A stretch of 64,000 nt of DNA from CAILHX01 sp046155285 (GTDB taxonomy: Bacteria > Pseudomonadota > Gammaproteobacteria > Burkholderiales > Methylophilaceae), in contig JBJXEA010000020.1 in assembly GCA_046155285.1 (NCBI GenBank), forward strand, positions 1-64,000, read 5' to 3'. Position 1 is the first letter of the stretch. Every line of letters begins with the position of its first letter. This document shows, one piece after another, positions 40,611 through 49,869 of this stretch. Under the pieces are notes generated by a model. That model did not search any database, was not told the DNA's origin, and worked only from the letters and a program-made list of their open reading frames with translations. The position numbers were made by a program, and so were the translations under genes.

Positions 40611-41642
40611 ATGAAAACCAGTCTTTTAGGCACTAGCAACCTGCAAGTCTCCGAACTCTGCTTAGGCACCATGACTTTCGGCGAGCAGAACACCATTCAA
40701 GACGCCGCCAACCAGCTTGATTACGCGGTGGCGCAGGGCATCAATTTTATAGATACCGCCGAGATGTATCCGGTGCCGCCCAAGGGCGAGACCTGCTTTC
40801 GCACTGAGGAATACGTCGGCGCTTGGCTCAAAAATCAACAGCGAGATAAGCTCATCATCGCCAGCAAGATTTCCGGTCCGGCGCGTGGTTTTAACTGGAT
40901 TCGTGGCGGCCCTAAAGTCAATCGAGAACACATCCAGCTAGCCATTGATGACAGCCTGCAGCGCTTGCAGACTGACTATCTCGACCTGTATCAAATCCAC
41001 TGGCCGGATCGCAATGTGCCATTTTTCGGGCAGACGGCGTACAACCCTGAGCAGGAGCGTGATTCCACGCCCATCTTGGAGCAATTGCAAACGCTGGGGG
41101 ATTTGGTGAAAGCGGGAAAAGTACGCTATTTAGGTGTCAGCAACGAAACACCGTGGGGATTGTCGCAATTCCTGAGTCTGGCGGAGGAGGCAGGATTGCC
41201 GCGTGTCGTGTCCATCCAAAATGCCTACAGCTTAGTCAATCGCACCTTTGAATACGGCCTAGTCGAAATGTGCCACCGCGAACAAGTGGGACTGATGGCG
41301 TATAGCCCGCTAGCATTCGGCGTACTTTCTGGAAAGTATTTATCAAAAAATGGCAGTGGTCGCATCTCGCTATTCCCAAATTTTGGTCAGCGCTATCTCA
41401 AACTCCATGTACCAGAAGCGGTGACCGCTTACGCAGAGATCGCCGCCAACCTCAACATTAGCCCGGCCATGCTGGCTTTGGCTTATGTCCGCAGCCGCTG
41501 GTTCGTGGGCAGCACCATCCTTGGCGCTACCACTATGCAACAATTGCATGAAAACATCGCCAGCGCGAGTGTGGAATTAAGCGCCGAAACCCTGCAACAA
41601 ATAGAAGCCGTGCATCTGCGCTTCCCCAACCCCGCGCCATGA
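40611..41642 (+). CDS. tas: Aldo/keto reductase Tas
   Basis: A 343-residue TIM-barrel aldo/keto reductase close to Escherichia coli Tas along its length: LGTMTFGEQN near the start, FIDTAEMYPVPPKGET with the catalytic Asp/Tyr, IASKISGPARG with the Lys, YLDLYQIHWPDRN with the His, and a C-terminus ending FPNPAP. Uses NADPH; the natural substrate is unknown. It overlaps mutS by 4 bases, so both are translated together. Confidence 0.92.
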   Translation: MKTSLLGTSNLQVSELCLGTMTFGEQNTIQDAANQLDYAVAQGINFIDTAEMYPVPPKGETCFRTEEYVGAWLKNQQRDKLIIASKISGPARGFNWIRGGPKVNREHIQLAIDDSLQRLQTDYLDLYQIHWPDRNVPFFGQTAYNPEQERDSTPILEQLQTLGDLVKAGKVRYLGVSNETPWGLSQFLSLAEEAGLPRVVSIQNAYSLVNRTFEYGLVEMCHREQVGLMAYSPLAFGVLSGKYLSKNGSGRISLFPNFGQRYLKLHVPEAVTAYAEIAANLNISPAMLALAYVRSRWFVGSTILGATTMQQLHENIASASVELSAETLQQIEAVHLRFPNPAP

Positions 41643-44173
41643 CATCATTCGAGAGCCACACTCCCATGATGCGGCAGTATCTTGGGTTAAAAGCGGAACA
41701 TCCCGACATGCTTTTGCTGTATCGCATGGGCGATTTTTACGAGTTATTTTTTGAGGATGCGGAGAAGGCATCACGCTTGCTCGACATCACACTGACCCGT
41801 CGCGGAACCAGCAACGGCGAGCCTATCAAGATGGCAGGTGTGCCTTATCACTCCGTCGAACAATATCTGGCCAAGCTAGTAAAACTGGGCGAGGCAATAG
41901 CGATTTGCGAGCAGGTTGGTGACCCTGCCACCAGCAAGGGGCCGGTGGAGCGCAAGGTGATGCGCATCATCACACCCGGCACGTTGACTGACAGCGCCTT
42001 GCTGGACGACACGCGCAACAATGTGTTGCTGGCGCTGTGTGTGCTGGGTGACAAGCTGGGGCTGGCGCGGCTGAATCTAGCTTCCGGCAGTTTTGTGTTG
42101 TGCGAGACCTCGCCGAATTCCATAGCGCAAGAACTGGAACGCCTCAATCCGGCGGAAATCCTGCTGCCAGACGACTTGCGCCACCCTGCGCTGGAAACCA
42201 GCAAATGCGCCAAAAAACGGCTCGCACCTTGGCAGTTCGACGTGGAAAGCGCCACGCAAACGCTAACCAAACAATTTGGCGTACATGATTTGGCAGGTTT
42301 CGGTGTAACGGAAATGCCTGCCGCTATTGCCGCTGCGGGGGCTTTGCTGGAATACGTCAAGAATACCCAACGCTCAGCTTTGCCACATATTCTGGGCTTG
42401 AGCGTGGAACAAACCGATGCGTTTATTCAGCTCGATGCCGCCACCCGCCGCAATCTGGAGATAGACCAAACCCTGCGCGGCGAGCCATCGCCGACTCTGT
42501 ATTCGCTGCTCAATACCACCGGCAATGCAATGGGCGCGCGGTTGTTGCGGCATTGGCTGCATCATCCTTTGCGCGACCATAGCGCCATCCAGCAACGTCT
42601 TGACGCGGTGGATGCGCTGCAAATACTGCACCGCGAGTTGCAACCCGTGTTGCGGCAAATCGCCGACATCGAACGCATCACTTCCAGAATCGCGTTGCGA
42701 ACCGCCAGGCCGCGCGATTTATCGGCACTAAGAGAAAGCCTGAAACTACTGCCGGATTTAGCAAAACCTTTGCTTAACGAACCGCGCTTAAGCCAGCTTG
42801 CCGCGCCGCTTCAAGCTCCGGTTGAAGCGCTAGATTTACTCATCTGCGCCATCCGTCCCGAACCCGCCGCGGTGCTGCGCGAAGGCGGCGTGATTGCCGA
42901 TGGTTTTGATGCGGAACTTGACGAACTACGCGCTTTGCAAGCCAATCACGGCGATTTTCTATTGCGCTACGAAGCCGCAGAAAAAAAACGCACTGGGCTG
43001 GTTAATTTGAAGGTGGAATACAACAGCGTGCACGGTTTTTACATCGAACTCAGCCGCGCTCAAGCCGAAAACGCGCCGCCGGAATATCGCCGCCGCCAAA
43101 CCCTGAAAAACGCCGAGCGCTACATCACGCCAGAACTGAAGGCATTCGAGGACAAAGTGCTCTCCGCTAACGAACGCGCGTTGGTACGCGAAAAAATGCT
43201 GTTCGAGACCGTGCTGGATGCACTCATCATCCACATCGTCGCTTTACAGAAAAACGCCACCGCCGTGGCAGAGTTCGACGTACTGGCTTGCTTTGCCGAA
43301 CGCGCGGAAACGCTGAATTACGTCTGCCCAGTATTTACGAGTGACACCGCCATCGGTATAGAATCAGGTCGTCATCCAGTAGTGGAATGCATCGCGCAAC
43401 CTTTCATCGCCAACGACACGTCGCTCAGCCCATTCCGCCATCTTCTGCTGATAACAGGCCCTAATATGGGCGGAAAATCCACCTATATGCGTCAAACAGC
43501 GCTTATCGTACTGTTGGCGCATTGTGGTTGTTTTGTTCCGGCAAAATCCGCTGAAATCGGACTTGTAGATCGCATTTTCACCCGCATCGGCGCATCGGAC
43601 GACCTCGCCGGAGGCCGCTCTACCTTCATGGTGGAAATGACCGAAACCGCCAACATTCTGCACAACGCCACCGAACATTCCTTAGTGCTGCTGGACGAGA
43701 TTGGGCGCGGTACTTCCACATTTGATGGCCTAGCACTAGCTTGGGCGTGCGCCAGACACCTGCTAGAACGCAACCGCGCCTACACCCTATTCGCCACTCA
43801 TTATTTTGAATTGACACGCTTAGTGGAAGACTACAAACAAGTCGCCAACGTCCATCTGGACGCGGTGGAACATGCAGATACCATCGTGTTTCTGCACAGC
43901 GTAGAAGAAGGCGCTGCCAACCAGAGCTATGGCCTGCAAGTGGCCCAATTAGCGGGGATACCCAAGTCGGTCATCGCTGCCGCACGGCGCAGATTGGCAC
44001 AACTGGAGCAGCAAAGCGTGACAACCACGCCGCAAACAGATTTATTCAGCAATGTAGAACCTGCCGAACCACAACTCAGCGCGCTGGAAGAAATGTTGCT
44101 GGATTTAGAGCCGGATAATATGAGTCCAAAACAGGCGTTAGAAGCTTTGTATCAATTGAAAGGCTTGAATTAA
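41639..44173 (+). CDS. mutS: DNA mismatch repair protein MutS
   Basis: An 844-residue mismatch-recognition ATPase. The mismatch-contacting Phe-x-Glu motif is in MGDFYELFFEDA (about residues 29-40); the clamp and lever domains occupy the middle; the ABC-type ATPase has Walker A GPNMGGKST (about 612-620), LLDEIGRGTSTFDG (Walker B and signature) and a conserved ATHYFEL. The length is typical. Its TAA stop lies at the edge of a CCACC-type repeat. mutL is not in the window. Confidence 0.96.
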   Translation: MTSFESHTPMMRQYLGLKAEHPDMLLLYRMGDFYELFFEDAEKASRLLDITLTRRGTSNGEPIKMAGVPYHSVEQYLAKLVKLGEAIAICEQVGDPATSKGPVERKVMRIITPGTLTDSALLDDTRNNVLLALCVLGDKLGLARLNLASGSFVLCETSPNSIAQELERLNPAEILLPDDLRHPALETSKCAKKRLAPWQFDVESATQTLTKQFGVHDLAGFGVTEMPAAIAAAGALLEYVKNTQRSALPHILGLSVEQTDAFIQLDAATRRNLEIDQTLRGEPSPTLYSLLNTTGNAMGARLLRHWLHHPLRDHSAIQQRLDAVDALQILHRELQPVLRQIADIERITSRIALRTARPRDLSALRESLKLLPDLAKPLLNEPRLSQLAAPLQAPVEALDLLICAIRPEPAAVLREGGVIADGFDAELDELRALQANHGDFLLRYEAAEKKRTGLVNLKVEYNSVHGFYIELSRAQAENAPPEYRRRQTLKNAERYITPELKAFEDKVLSANERALVREKMLFETVLDALIIHIVALQKNATAVAEFDVLACFAERAETLNYVCPVFTSDTAIGIESGRHPVVECIAQPFIANDTSLSPFRHLLLITGPNMGGKSTYMRQTALIVLLAHCGCFVPAKSAEIGLVDRIFTRIGASDDLAGGRSTFMVEMTETANILHNATEHSLVLLDEIGRGTSTFDGLALAWACARHLLERNRAYTLFATHYFELTRLVEDYKQVANVHLDAVEHADTIVFLHSVEEGAANQSYGLQVAQLAGIPKSVIAAARRRLAQLEQQSVTTTPQTDLFSNVEPAEPQLSALEEMLLDLEPDNMSPKQALEALYQLKGLN

Positions 44174-44180
44174 CCACCTT

Positions 44181-44313
44181 AAACCACCCCCGCCGCAAGC
44201 GGCGACCCCTCCTTGAAAAGGAGGGGAGAAATGCCACCAATTCACCTTGGGTGCTGGGTTTTAACTCCTCTCCTTTTCAAGGAGGGGTGGCGCTTCAGCG
44301 CCGGGGTGGTTTA
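44181..44313. repeat. CCACCCC...GGGGTGG-type inverted repeat element, second copy
   Basis: AAACCACCCCCGCCGCAAGC followed by ACCCCTCCTTGAAAAGGAGG, then a 40-base centre and the complementary CCTCTCCTTTTCAAGGAGGG with GGCGCTTCAGCGCC and GGGGTGGTTTA. Related to 37080-37180. The final TTA is the complement of the TAA stop of the YjbQ gene. Confidence 0.8.
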
Positions 44314-44730
44314 TTCCCCCATCATATGCAGCACCACCCGCCGAGTCATCGCCATGTGTCTATGCTCAAACAGAAACACTCCCTGCCAAGTCCCCAACGC
44401 CAGTTTGCCATCCACCACAGGAATCGCCAGATTCACCGCAGTCAGCGCAGTTCTGGCATGGGCGGGCATGTCATCTTCGCCTTCCGCGGTGTGCACGAAT
44501 AGCGGATCGCCATCCGGTACCAAGCGGTCAAAAAATCGCTCCAAATCGTCGGTCACGTCTGGGTCGTAGTTTTCGTTGATGAGCAGGCTGGCCGAGGTGT
44601 GCTGGATGTAGAGCGTGAGCAGGCCAGTCTTCAATCCAAAGCCTTCCGCCCATTGCTTGACATCGGCGGTGAGGTCGTAGATGCGGCGGCCTTGGGTTTT
44701 GCGGGTGAGGGTGTGGGTGAATTGCTTCAT
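44311..44730 (-). CDS. YjbQ/UPF0047 family protein (secondary thiamine-phosphate synthase)
   Basis: A 139-residue small enzyme of the YjbQ family. TLYIQHTSASLLINENYDPD (about residues 41-60), the later DPLFVHTAEGEDDMPAH and GTWQGVFLFEHR are the family signature. Members show weak thiamine-phosphate synthase activity, but the physiological role is uncertain. It overlaps tpm by 4 bases. Its stop codon is supplied by the neighbouring repeat. Confidence 0.88.
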   Translation of the reverse strand: MKQFTHTLTRKTQGRRIYDLTADVKQWAEGFGLKTGLLTLYIQHTSASLLINENYDPDVTDDLERFFDRLVPDGDPLFVHTAEGEDDMPAHARTALTAVNLAIPVVDGKLALGTWQGVFLFEHRHMAMTRRVVLHMMGE

Positions 44731-45371
44731 AGCGTAATCAAATAGGCGTTTTCAAACAATTGGCTAACACCGCGCTGCTGGAAGCGCTGGTTGTCTTGTA
44801 GCACGTCGCGGCTGGCTAATGGCTCAATTTTCGCACCTTGGTATAGCTCGCGCACCTCCTCGTCATCCACAGCAAAAGGTGGGCCGTCCATTTCAACTTG
44901 CGGATAGGCTAAAGTCACCAGCAACATCCTTGTGCCGACAGGAAACAAGCGCTTGATAGTTTGCACGTAGCGCAGCCGTAATTCTGGCGGCAGAGCAATC
45001 AAGGCGGCTCTATCGTAGATAACATCGCACCTGGCCACGTCGGCGGCTGTCAGCGCAAAAAAGTCACCGCATAAAATTGTGATGTCATCGGCCTGCCAGC
45101 GTTGCAACGCACCTTGTGGGCTGGTTTCTGGAATTAAATCCGCAGATTGGAAAAACGCGCTCACCGCCAATTCGCTTAGCTCTACGCCAAGTACCGCCAA
45201 ACCTTGTTCACGCAACCAGTACATATCCAAGCTCTTGCCGCACAGCGGTACAAATACGCGCTTGCAATCAGGCAATTTCGGCCAAAATTCGCTCAACAAT
45301 GGATGAGTTTCTTTGCTGTGAAAACCAATTTCACCTTTTTGCCATCGTGTAAGCCAAAAGTCAGGATTCAT
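44727..45371 (-). CDS. tpm: Thiopurine S-methyltransferase
   Basis: A 214-residue SAM methyltransferase of the TPMT family. FWLTRWQKGEIGFHSKETHP at the N-terminus, FVPLCGKSLDMYWL (SAM loop) and YDRAALIALPPELRLRY are diagnostic. Bacterial homologues methylate selenium and tellurium compounds as well as thiopurines. Co-transcribed with the YjbQ gene. The 218 bases upstream (45372-45589) are AT-rich and contain nothing else I can identify. Confidence 0.92.
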   Translation of the reverse strand: MNPDFWLTRWQKGEIGFHSKETHPLLSEFWPKLPDCKRVFVPLCGKSLDMYWLREQGLAVLGVELSELAVSAFFQSADLIPETSPQGALQRWQADDITILCGDFFALTAADVARCDVIYDRAALIALPPELRLRYVQTIKRLFPVGTRMLLVTLAYPQVEMDGPPFAVDDEEVRELYQGAKIEPLASRDVLQDNQRFQQRGVSQLFENAYLITL

Positions 45372-45589
45372 ATATTTGGATACCTCAAAAAATTCAATTT
45401 TCGTTGCAATGCTGCGTTACTAACAAAAAATTACTCCTTACATATCACTTATATGCCGCGTCGCAATTTTTTGCTCGCGCCTTGCCTTGCTTAGAAACTT
45501 GAACTTTTAGAAGTATCCAATCGTAGAATAGTGTTTTTATTGAAGTTTCAGATTACCATAGCGCCAATTGCTCACTACGAATTTACAAT

Positions 45590-46057
45590 ATGTTCAAGCT
45601 GCTACGCAAAAAAACTGTCTCGCCGCACTTTTTCAAACTCAGAGAAATCTCGCTATTCGCTGACTTGACGCACCGCGAACTCGGCATCATCCAGGAGTTG
45701 CTGCACGAGCGCGAATACGTCAAAGACGAAATCGTATTTGACGAAGGCGAAGAAGGCCAAGCAATTTATTTTCTGTTTACCGGCAAGGTGCTCATCTGCC
45801 GTCAAGGACGCCCAGTGGACGGTGCTATTGCTGAGTTACCTAACGGTCAGTTTTTTGGCGAATTGGCGCTGTTGGACAACTCACCGCGCAGCGCACAAGT
45901 ACGTGCGGCAGAAGACTGCACTATCGGCGTACTGTTCCGCGAAGACTTCCTGACCCTGCTGCAAACTCACGCCACGGTGGCCTCTAAAATCTCGCTGCAA
46001 TTGTCGCGCCATATCGGCAAGCGACTGCGCGAGGCGATACACCGCTACGTACTGTAA
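45590..46057 (+). CDS. Cyclic-nucleotide-binding domain protein without DNA-binding domain
   Basis: A 155-residue protein made almost entirely of one CNB domain: EIVFDEGEEGQAIYFLFTGK, then GQFFGELALLDNSPRSAQVRA with the phosphate-binding FGELALL...RSAQ cassette intact (about residues 89-106). There is no helix-turn-helix, so it is not a Crp-type regulator. Its stop is directly followed by the ATG of the AI-2E-type permease, suggesting it controls or senses for that membrane protein. Ligand unknown (cAMP or cGMP possible). Confidence 0.8.
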   Translation: MFKLLRKKTVSPHFFKLREISLFADLTHRELGIIQELLHEREYVKDEIVFDEGEEGQAIYFLFTGKVLICRQGRPVDGAIAELPNGQFFGELALLDNSPRSAQVRAAEDCTIGVLFREDFLTLLQTHATVASKISLQLSRHIGKRLREAIHRYVL

Positions 46058-47185
46058 ATGGATAAGCACGCGACAGCTCCCAGCCCGGTTACTTGGTGCG
46101 GCATCATTGCCAGCACTTGTGTGCTGCTGTTTTTGCTACAAAAAATCCTGTGGCTGGTCGTACCGTTTTTCTTGGCGCTGGTGCTTTATTACTTGCTCGA
46201 CCCGTTCGCCAAAAAGATGGTGCTGTCCGGTCACACCCACAATTTTGCCGCGGCCACGCTCTCAGGCATTTTTCTGTTGGCTACCATCAACGTGCTGCTG
46301 TTTGTTTATCCCTTGGTGCTGTCGCACATTGATAGCTGGCAAGACACCATGTCGCGCTATATGGCCGGCGGATATTCGCTGATAGACAGCATCCTCAAAG
46401 GCTTGGAGCAGCAATTCAGCTTTGCACGTAACGCCCATATGGTGGACTCCATGCGTACCAACGTGACCGCTTTGCAAGACAATTTCGCTCAACATTATTT
46501 AGGTGCGCTGGTTCTCGGCATCGCAGCATGGCTGCCATCGTTGCTACTCATCCCGCTGGTGTCTTATTTTCTGCTGAAAGAAAGCAGCCATTTCCGCCAA
46601 TTTTTGGGGCAAGCTGTACCCAATGCCTTCTTTGAAAAAACCCTGTACTTGAGCCACGCCGTAGACCGCGCCGCGCGGCTTTATTTTGTCGGCTTGCTCA
46701 AACTCGCCGTCATAGATACGCTGATGCTGATTGTTGGCTTTTGGGCATTGGGGTTTCCAGCGCCTATTTTTCTGGGTATCGTCGCGGGGATACTAAGCCA
46801 AGTGCCTTATTTAGGGCCACTGATAGGCTTTGTGCTGGCATTGCTGGTGTCTGGCACCGACTTCCCCGGCAACGTCAACATGGCCTACAACGTGGCCGTG
46901 CTGTTTGTGGTGATACGCCTGCTGGACGATTTCGTATTCATCCCCAGCGTGGTTGGCAAAAGCCTCAATCTGCATCCACTTCTCTCCATCCTGATGCTAT
47001 TCGTGGGCGGCACTATCGCCGGTATCGCCGGACTGATGCTGGCGCTGCCCATGCTGGGAATCGTGATGCTGTTGGGCGAAACGCTGGAGATTATCTTCAC
47101 CGATAAACGACTCATGGCGCGCCACGCTTATGCTGTGCAACTGCGTGAGCTTGCGGCTAAGCGCGATTTGATTTTGCCCTTGTAG
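46058..47185 (+). CDS. AI-2E family transporter / PerM-like permease
   Basis: A 375-residue inner-membrane protein with about seven to eight hydrophobic segments and the family's central soluble-looking stretch (about residues 85-150). PYLGPLIGFVLALLVSG, DDFVFIPSVVGKSLNLHPL and GGTIAGIAGLMLALPMLGI are typical of AI-2E/PerM permeases. The substrate in this organism is unknown. It starts at the base after the CNB gene stop. Its TAG stop lies in the terminal TGTAGGAG of the repeat at 47181-47238. Confidence 0.85.
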   Translation: MDKHATAPSPVTWCGIIASTCVLLFLLQKILWLVVPFFLALVLYYLLDPFAKKMVLSGHTHNFAAATLSGIFLLATINVLLFVYPLVLSHIDSWQDTMSRYMAGGYSLIDSILKGLEQQFSFARNAHMVDSMRTNVTALQDNFAQHYLGALVLGIAAWLPSLLLIPLVSYFLLKESSHFRQFLGQAVPNAFFEKTLYLSHAVDRAARLYFVGLLKLAVIDTLMLIVGFWALGFPAPIFLGIVAGILSQVPYLGPLIGFVLALLVSGTDFPGNVNMAYNVAVLFVVIRLLDDFVFIPSVVGKSLNLHPLLSILMLFVGGTIAGIAGLMLALPMLGIVMLLGETLEIIFTDKRLMARHAYAVQLRELAAKRDLILPL

Positions 47186-47238
47186 GAGCGCCGCCCCCGG
47201 CGCGATAAACCTATCGGGGCGAGGGCACCCCTCCTACG
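47181..47238. repeat. BIME/REP-like palindromic repeat spanning two stop codons
   Basis: TGTAGGAGCGCCGCCCCCGG then CGCGATAAACCTATCGGGGCGAGG and GCACCCCTCCTACG. Same family as 1-52, 4610-4670 and 63283-63344. The left TAG is the stop of the PerM-like gene and the right CTA, on the other strand, is the stop of clpB. Confidence 0.88.
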
Positions 47239-49810
47239 AGCTAAACACCATCTTCCCACCGTCAAATTCCACCTTGATGGTGTCTTTCACAGCAAAATTC
47301 CCCTGCAAAATCTCTTTCGCCAGCGGGTTTTCAATCTCCGCCTGAATAGCGCGTTTCAGCGGTCTTGCGCCATACACGGGGTCGAATCCGGCGTTGGCGA
47401 TTTCGCGTAAGGCACTGTCGCCCACTTCCAGCGTCATGTCCATCTGCGTCAAGCGTTGCGCCAGATTTTGCAACTGAATCTTAGCGATGGATTTGATGTG
47501 CTCTTCACCAAGCGCATGGAATACCACCACCTCATCAATACGGTTAATAAATTCCGGACGGAAATGACTTTTCACTTCGCCCATCACCGCCAGCTTGATG
47601 ATTTGGTAGTCGTCTCCGCTCATAGACTGAATCATCTGGCTGCCCAAGTTGGAAGTCATGATAATGACGGTGTTTTTGAAGTCCACGGTACGGCCTTGGC
47701 CGTCAGTCAAGCGGCCATCGTCCAGCACTTGCAGCAGCACATTGAACACATCAGGATGTGCTTTTTCGATTTCGTCCAGCAGGATGACGGAATATGGCCT
47801 GCGGCGCACGGCCTCGGTCAACGTGCCACCTTCTTCATAACCCACATAACCGGGAGGCGCGCCGATCAAGCGTGCCACAGAATGCTTCTCCATGAATTCG
47901 CTCATGTCTATGCGGATGAGTTGCTCGGTACTGTCGAATAAGAATCCCGCCAAGGCTTTGCACAACTCGGTTTTGCCCACACCGGTGGGACCCAAAAACA
48001 GGAACGAACCATAAGGCCGGTTGGGGTCAGATAAACCAGAGCGCGAGCGGCGAATTGCGTCACTTACCAATCTCACAGCTTCGTCCTGCCCAACTACCCG
48101 CTCGTGCAGCTTGTCTTCCATTTGCAGCAGTTTTTCGCGCTCGCCCTGCATCATTTTTGACACGGGAATACCCGTTGCGCGACTCACCACTTCAGCGATT
48201 TCCTCGGCGCCCACTTGCGTGCGGAGCAATTTATGTTTGGGCGCAGCACCCTCGGCGGCCTCAGCCTGTTTGAGTTGCGCTTCTAGTTGCGGCAGTTTGC
48301 CGTATTGAATTTCGGCCAGCTTGTCGTATTGACCGGTGCGTTGCAGCTCGCTCATTTGCAACTTTAATTTCTCAATTTCTTCCCTGATATGCACCCCGCC
48401 TTGCACCTGGGCTTTTTCCGCTTTCCAGACTTCTTCCAAGTCAGCGTATTCGCGCTCCAAACTGGCTGTTTCTTCTTCAATCAGCTCCAAGCGCTTGCGG
48501 CTTGCTTCATCTTTTTCACGCTTGACTGCTTCGCGCTCGATTTTGAGCTGTATCAAGCGCCGTTCCAGCTTATCCAGCACTTCCGGCTTGGAATCAATCT
48601 CCATGCGGATGCGCGAGGCGGCTTCGTCAATTAAGTCAATCGCTTTATCAGGTAAAAAGCGGTCAGTGATGTAGCGGTGACTCAACTCCGCCGCGGCCAC
48701 AATCGCCGGATCGGTAATATCCACGCCATGATGCAGCTCGTATCTCTCCTTCAAGCCGCGCAGAATGGCGATGGTGGCTTCAACACTTGGCTCATCCACC
48801 AGTACCTTTTGAAAACGCCTATCCAGTGCACCGTCTTTTTCGATGTATTTACGGTATTCATCCAGCGTAGTGGCACCCACGCAGTGCAGCTCGCCACGCG
48901 CCAAGGCTGGCTTCAACATATTGCCCGCATCCATCGCGCCTTCGGCCTTGCCAGCACCGACCATGGTGTGGATTTCATCAATGAATACGATGCTTTGACC
49001 TTCATCCTGAGCAAGCTCTTTCAGTACCGCTTTGAGGCGCTCTTCAAAGTCACCGCGATATTTAGCGCCTGCCAGCAATGCCGCCATATCCAGCGACAAC
49101 ACACGCTTGTTTTTGAGGGTTTCCGGCACTTCGCCATTCACGATGCGCTGCGCCAAACCTTCCACAATCGCAGTTTTGCCCACACCAGGCTCGCCTATCA
49201 ACACCGGATTATTCTTGGTGCGACGTTGCAACACCTGAATCGCACGGCGAATTTCGTCATCGCGGCCTATCACCGGATCTAGCTTGCCTTGTCTGGCACG
49301 CTCGGTTAAATCCAGGGTGTATTTATTGAGCGCTTCGCGGTTGCCTTCAGCCTCTTGATTGTTGACAGCATCACCGCCGCGCACGGCGGCTATGGCTTGT
49401 TCCAGCGCTTTTTTGTTCAACCCATGGGTTTTCAACAAGCGGCCTGTTTCGCCCTTGTCATCCGACAAAGCCAGCAGGAACATTTCCGAGGCGATGAACT
49501 GGTCGCCGTGCGTCTGCGCGGCTTTGTCGGTGATATTGAGCAGATTGTTGAGGTCGCGCGAAATACTCACTTCGCCTGCGTTGCCTTCTATTTTAGGCAA
49601 GCGCTCCAAAGCTTGTTGCAGGCCGATTTTGAGAGGGTTGAGATTGACTCCGGCGCGTTGCAATAACGAGGCAACGCCGCCGTCTTCTTGTTGCAGCAAG
49701 GCCAGCAGCAAGTGTTGCGCTTCAATAAAGGGATGATCGAAGCCGACGGCCATGCTCTGCGCATCCGAGATGGCCTGCTGAAATTTGGTGGTTAATTTGT
49801 CAAAACGCAT
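47234..49810 (-). CDS. clpB: Protein-disaggregating chaperone ClpB
   Basis: An 858-residue hexameric AAA+ disaggregase. The N-terminal Clp repeat domain (1-145), NBD1 with Walker A GEPGVGKT (about 204-211), the coiled-coil middle domain (about 410-520), and NBD2 with GPTGVGKT (about 605-612) are in order. It rescues aggregates with DnaK. A sigma-32 promoter is 31-60 bases upstream of the start, and GGGGAG is the ribosome site. The C-terminus ends in SS followed by a stop codon within the repeat, so its last residues are repeat-influenced. Confidence 0.96.
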   Translation of the reverse strand: MRFDKLTTKFQQAISDAQSMAVGFDHPFIEAQHLLLALLQQEDGGVASLLQRAGVNLNPLKIGLQQALERLPKIEGNAGEVSISRDLNNLLNITDKAAQTHGDQFIASEMFLLALSDDKGETGRLLKTHGLNKKALEQAIAAVRGGDAVNNQEAEGNREALNKYTLDLTERARQGKLDPVIGRDDEIRRAIQVLQRRTKNNPVLIGEPGVGKTAIVEGLAQRIVNGEVPETLKNKRVLSLDMAALLAGAKYRGDFEERLKAVLKELAQDEGQSIVFIDEIHTMVGAGKAEGAMDAGNMLKPALARGELHCVGATTLDEYRKYIEKDGALDRRFQKVLVDEPSVEATIAILRGLKERYELHHGVDITDPAIVAAAELSHRYITDRFLPDKAIDLIDEAASRIRMEIDSKPEVLDKLERRLIQLKIEREAVKREKDEASRKRLELIEEETASLEREYADLEEVWKAEKAQVQGGVHIREEIEKLKLQMSELQRTGQYDKLAEIQYGKLPQLEAQLKQAEAAEGAAPKHKLLRTQVGAEEIAEVVSRATGIPVSKMMQGEREKLLQMEDKLHERVVGQDEAVRLVSDAIRRSRSGLSDPNRPYGSFLFLGPTGVGKTELCKALAGFLFDSTEQLIRIDMSEFMEKHSVARLIGAPPGYVGYEEGGTLTEAVRRRPYSVILLDEIEKAHPDVFNVLLQVLDDGRLTDGQGRTVDFKNTVIIMTSNLGSQMIQSMSGDDYQIIKLAVMGEVKSHFRPEFINRIDEVVVFHALGEEHIKSIAKIQLQNLAQRLTQMDMTLEVGDSALREIANAGFDPVYGARPLKRAIQAEIENPLAKEILQGNFAVKDTIKVEFDGGKMVFSS

Positions 49811-49840
49811 TGAAAACTCCCCAATAATCGAATCACTACT

Positions 49841-49869
49841 TAGATGGGGGAGGTATTACAAAAATCAAG
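49841..49869 (-). promoter_or_regulatory. Sigma-32 (RpoH) promoter of clpB
   Basis: On the minus strand CTTGAT (49864-49869), 14-base spacer, CCCCATCTA (49841-49849). This fits the sigma-32 consensus CTTGAA-N13/15-CCCCATnT closely. The -35 overlaps the last bases of the HD-GYP gene. Confidence 0.8.

Noticed and set aside
47456..49282. Long open frames opposite clpB (47456-47941, 48677-49282)
   Set aside because: They are antisense to strongly conserved clpB codons, have no ribosome sites or recognisable domains, and reflect codon bias on the other strand.
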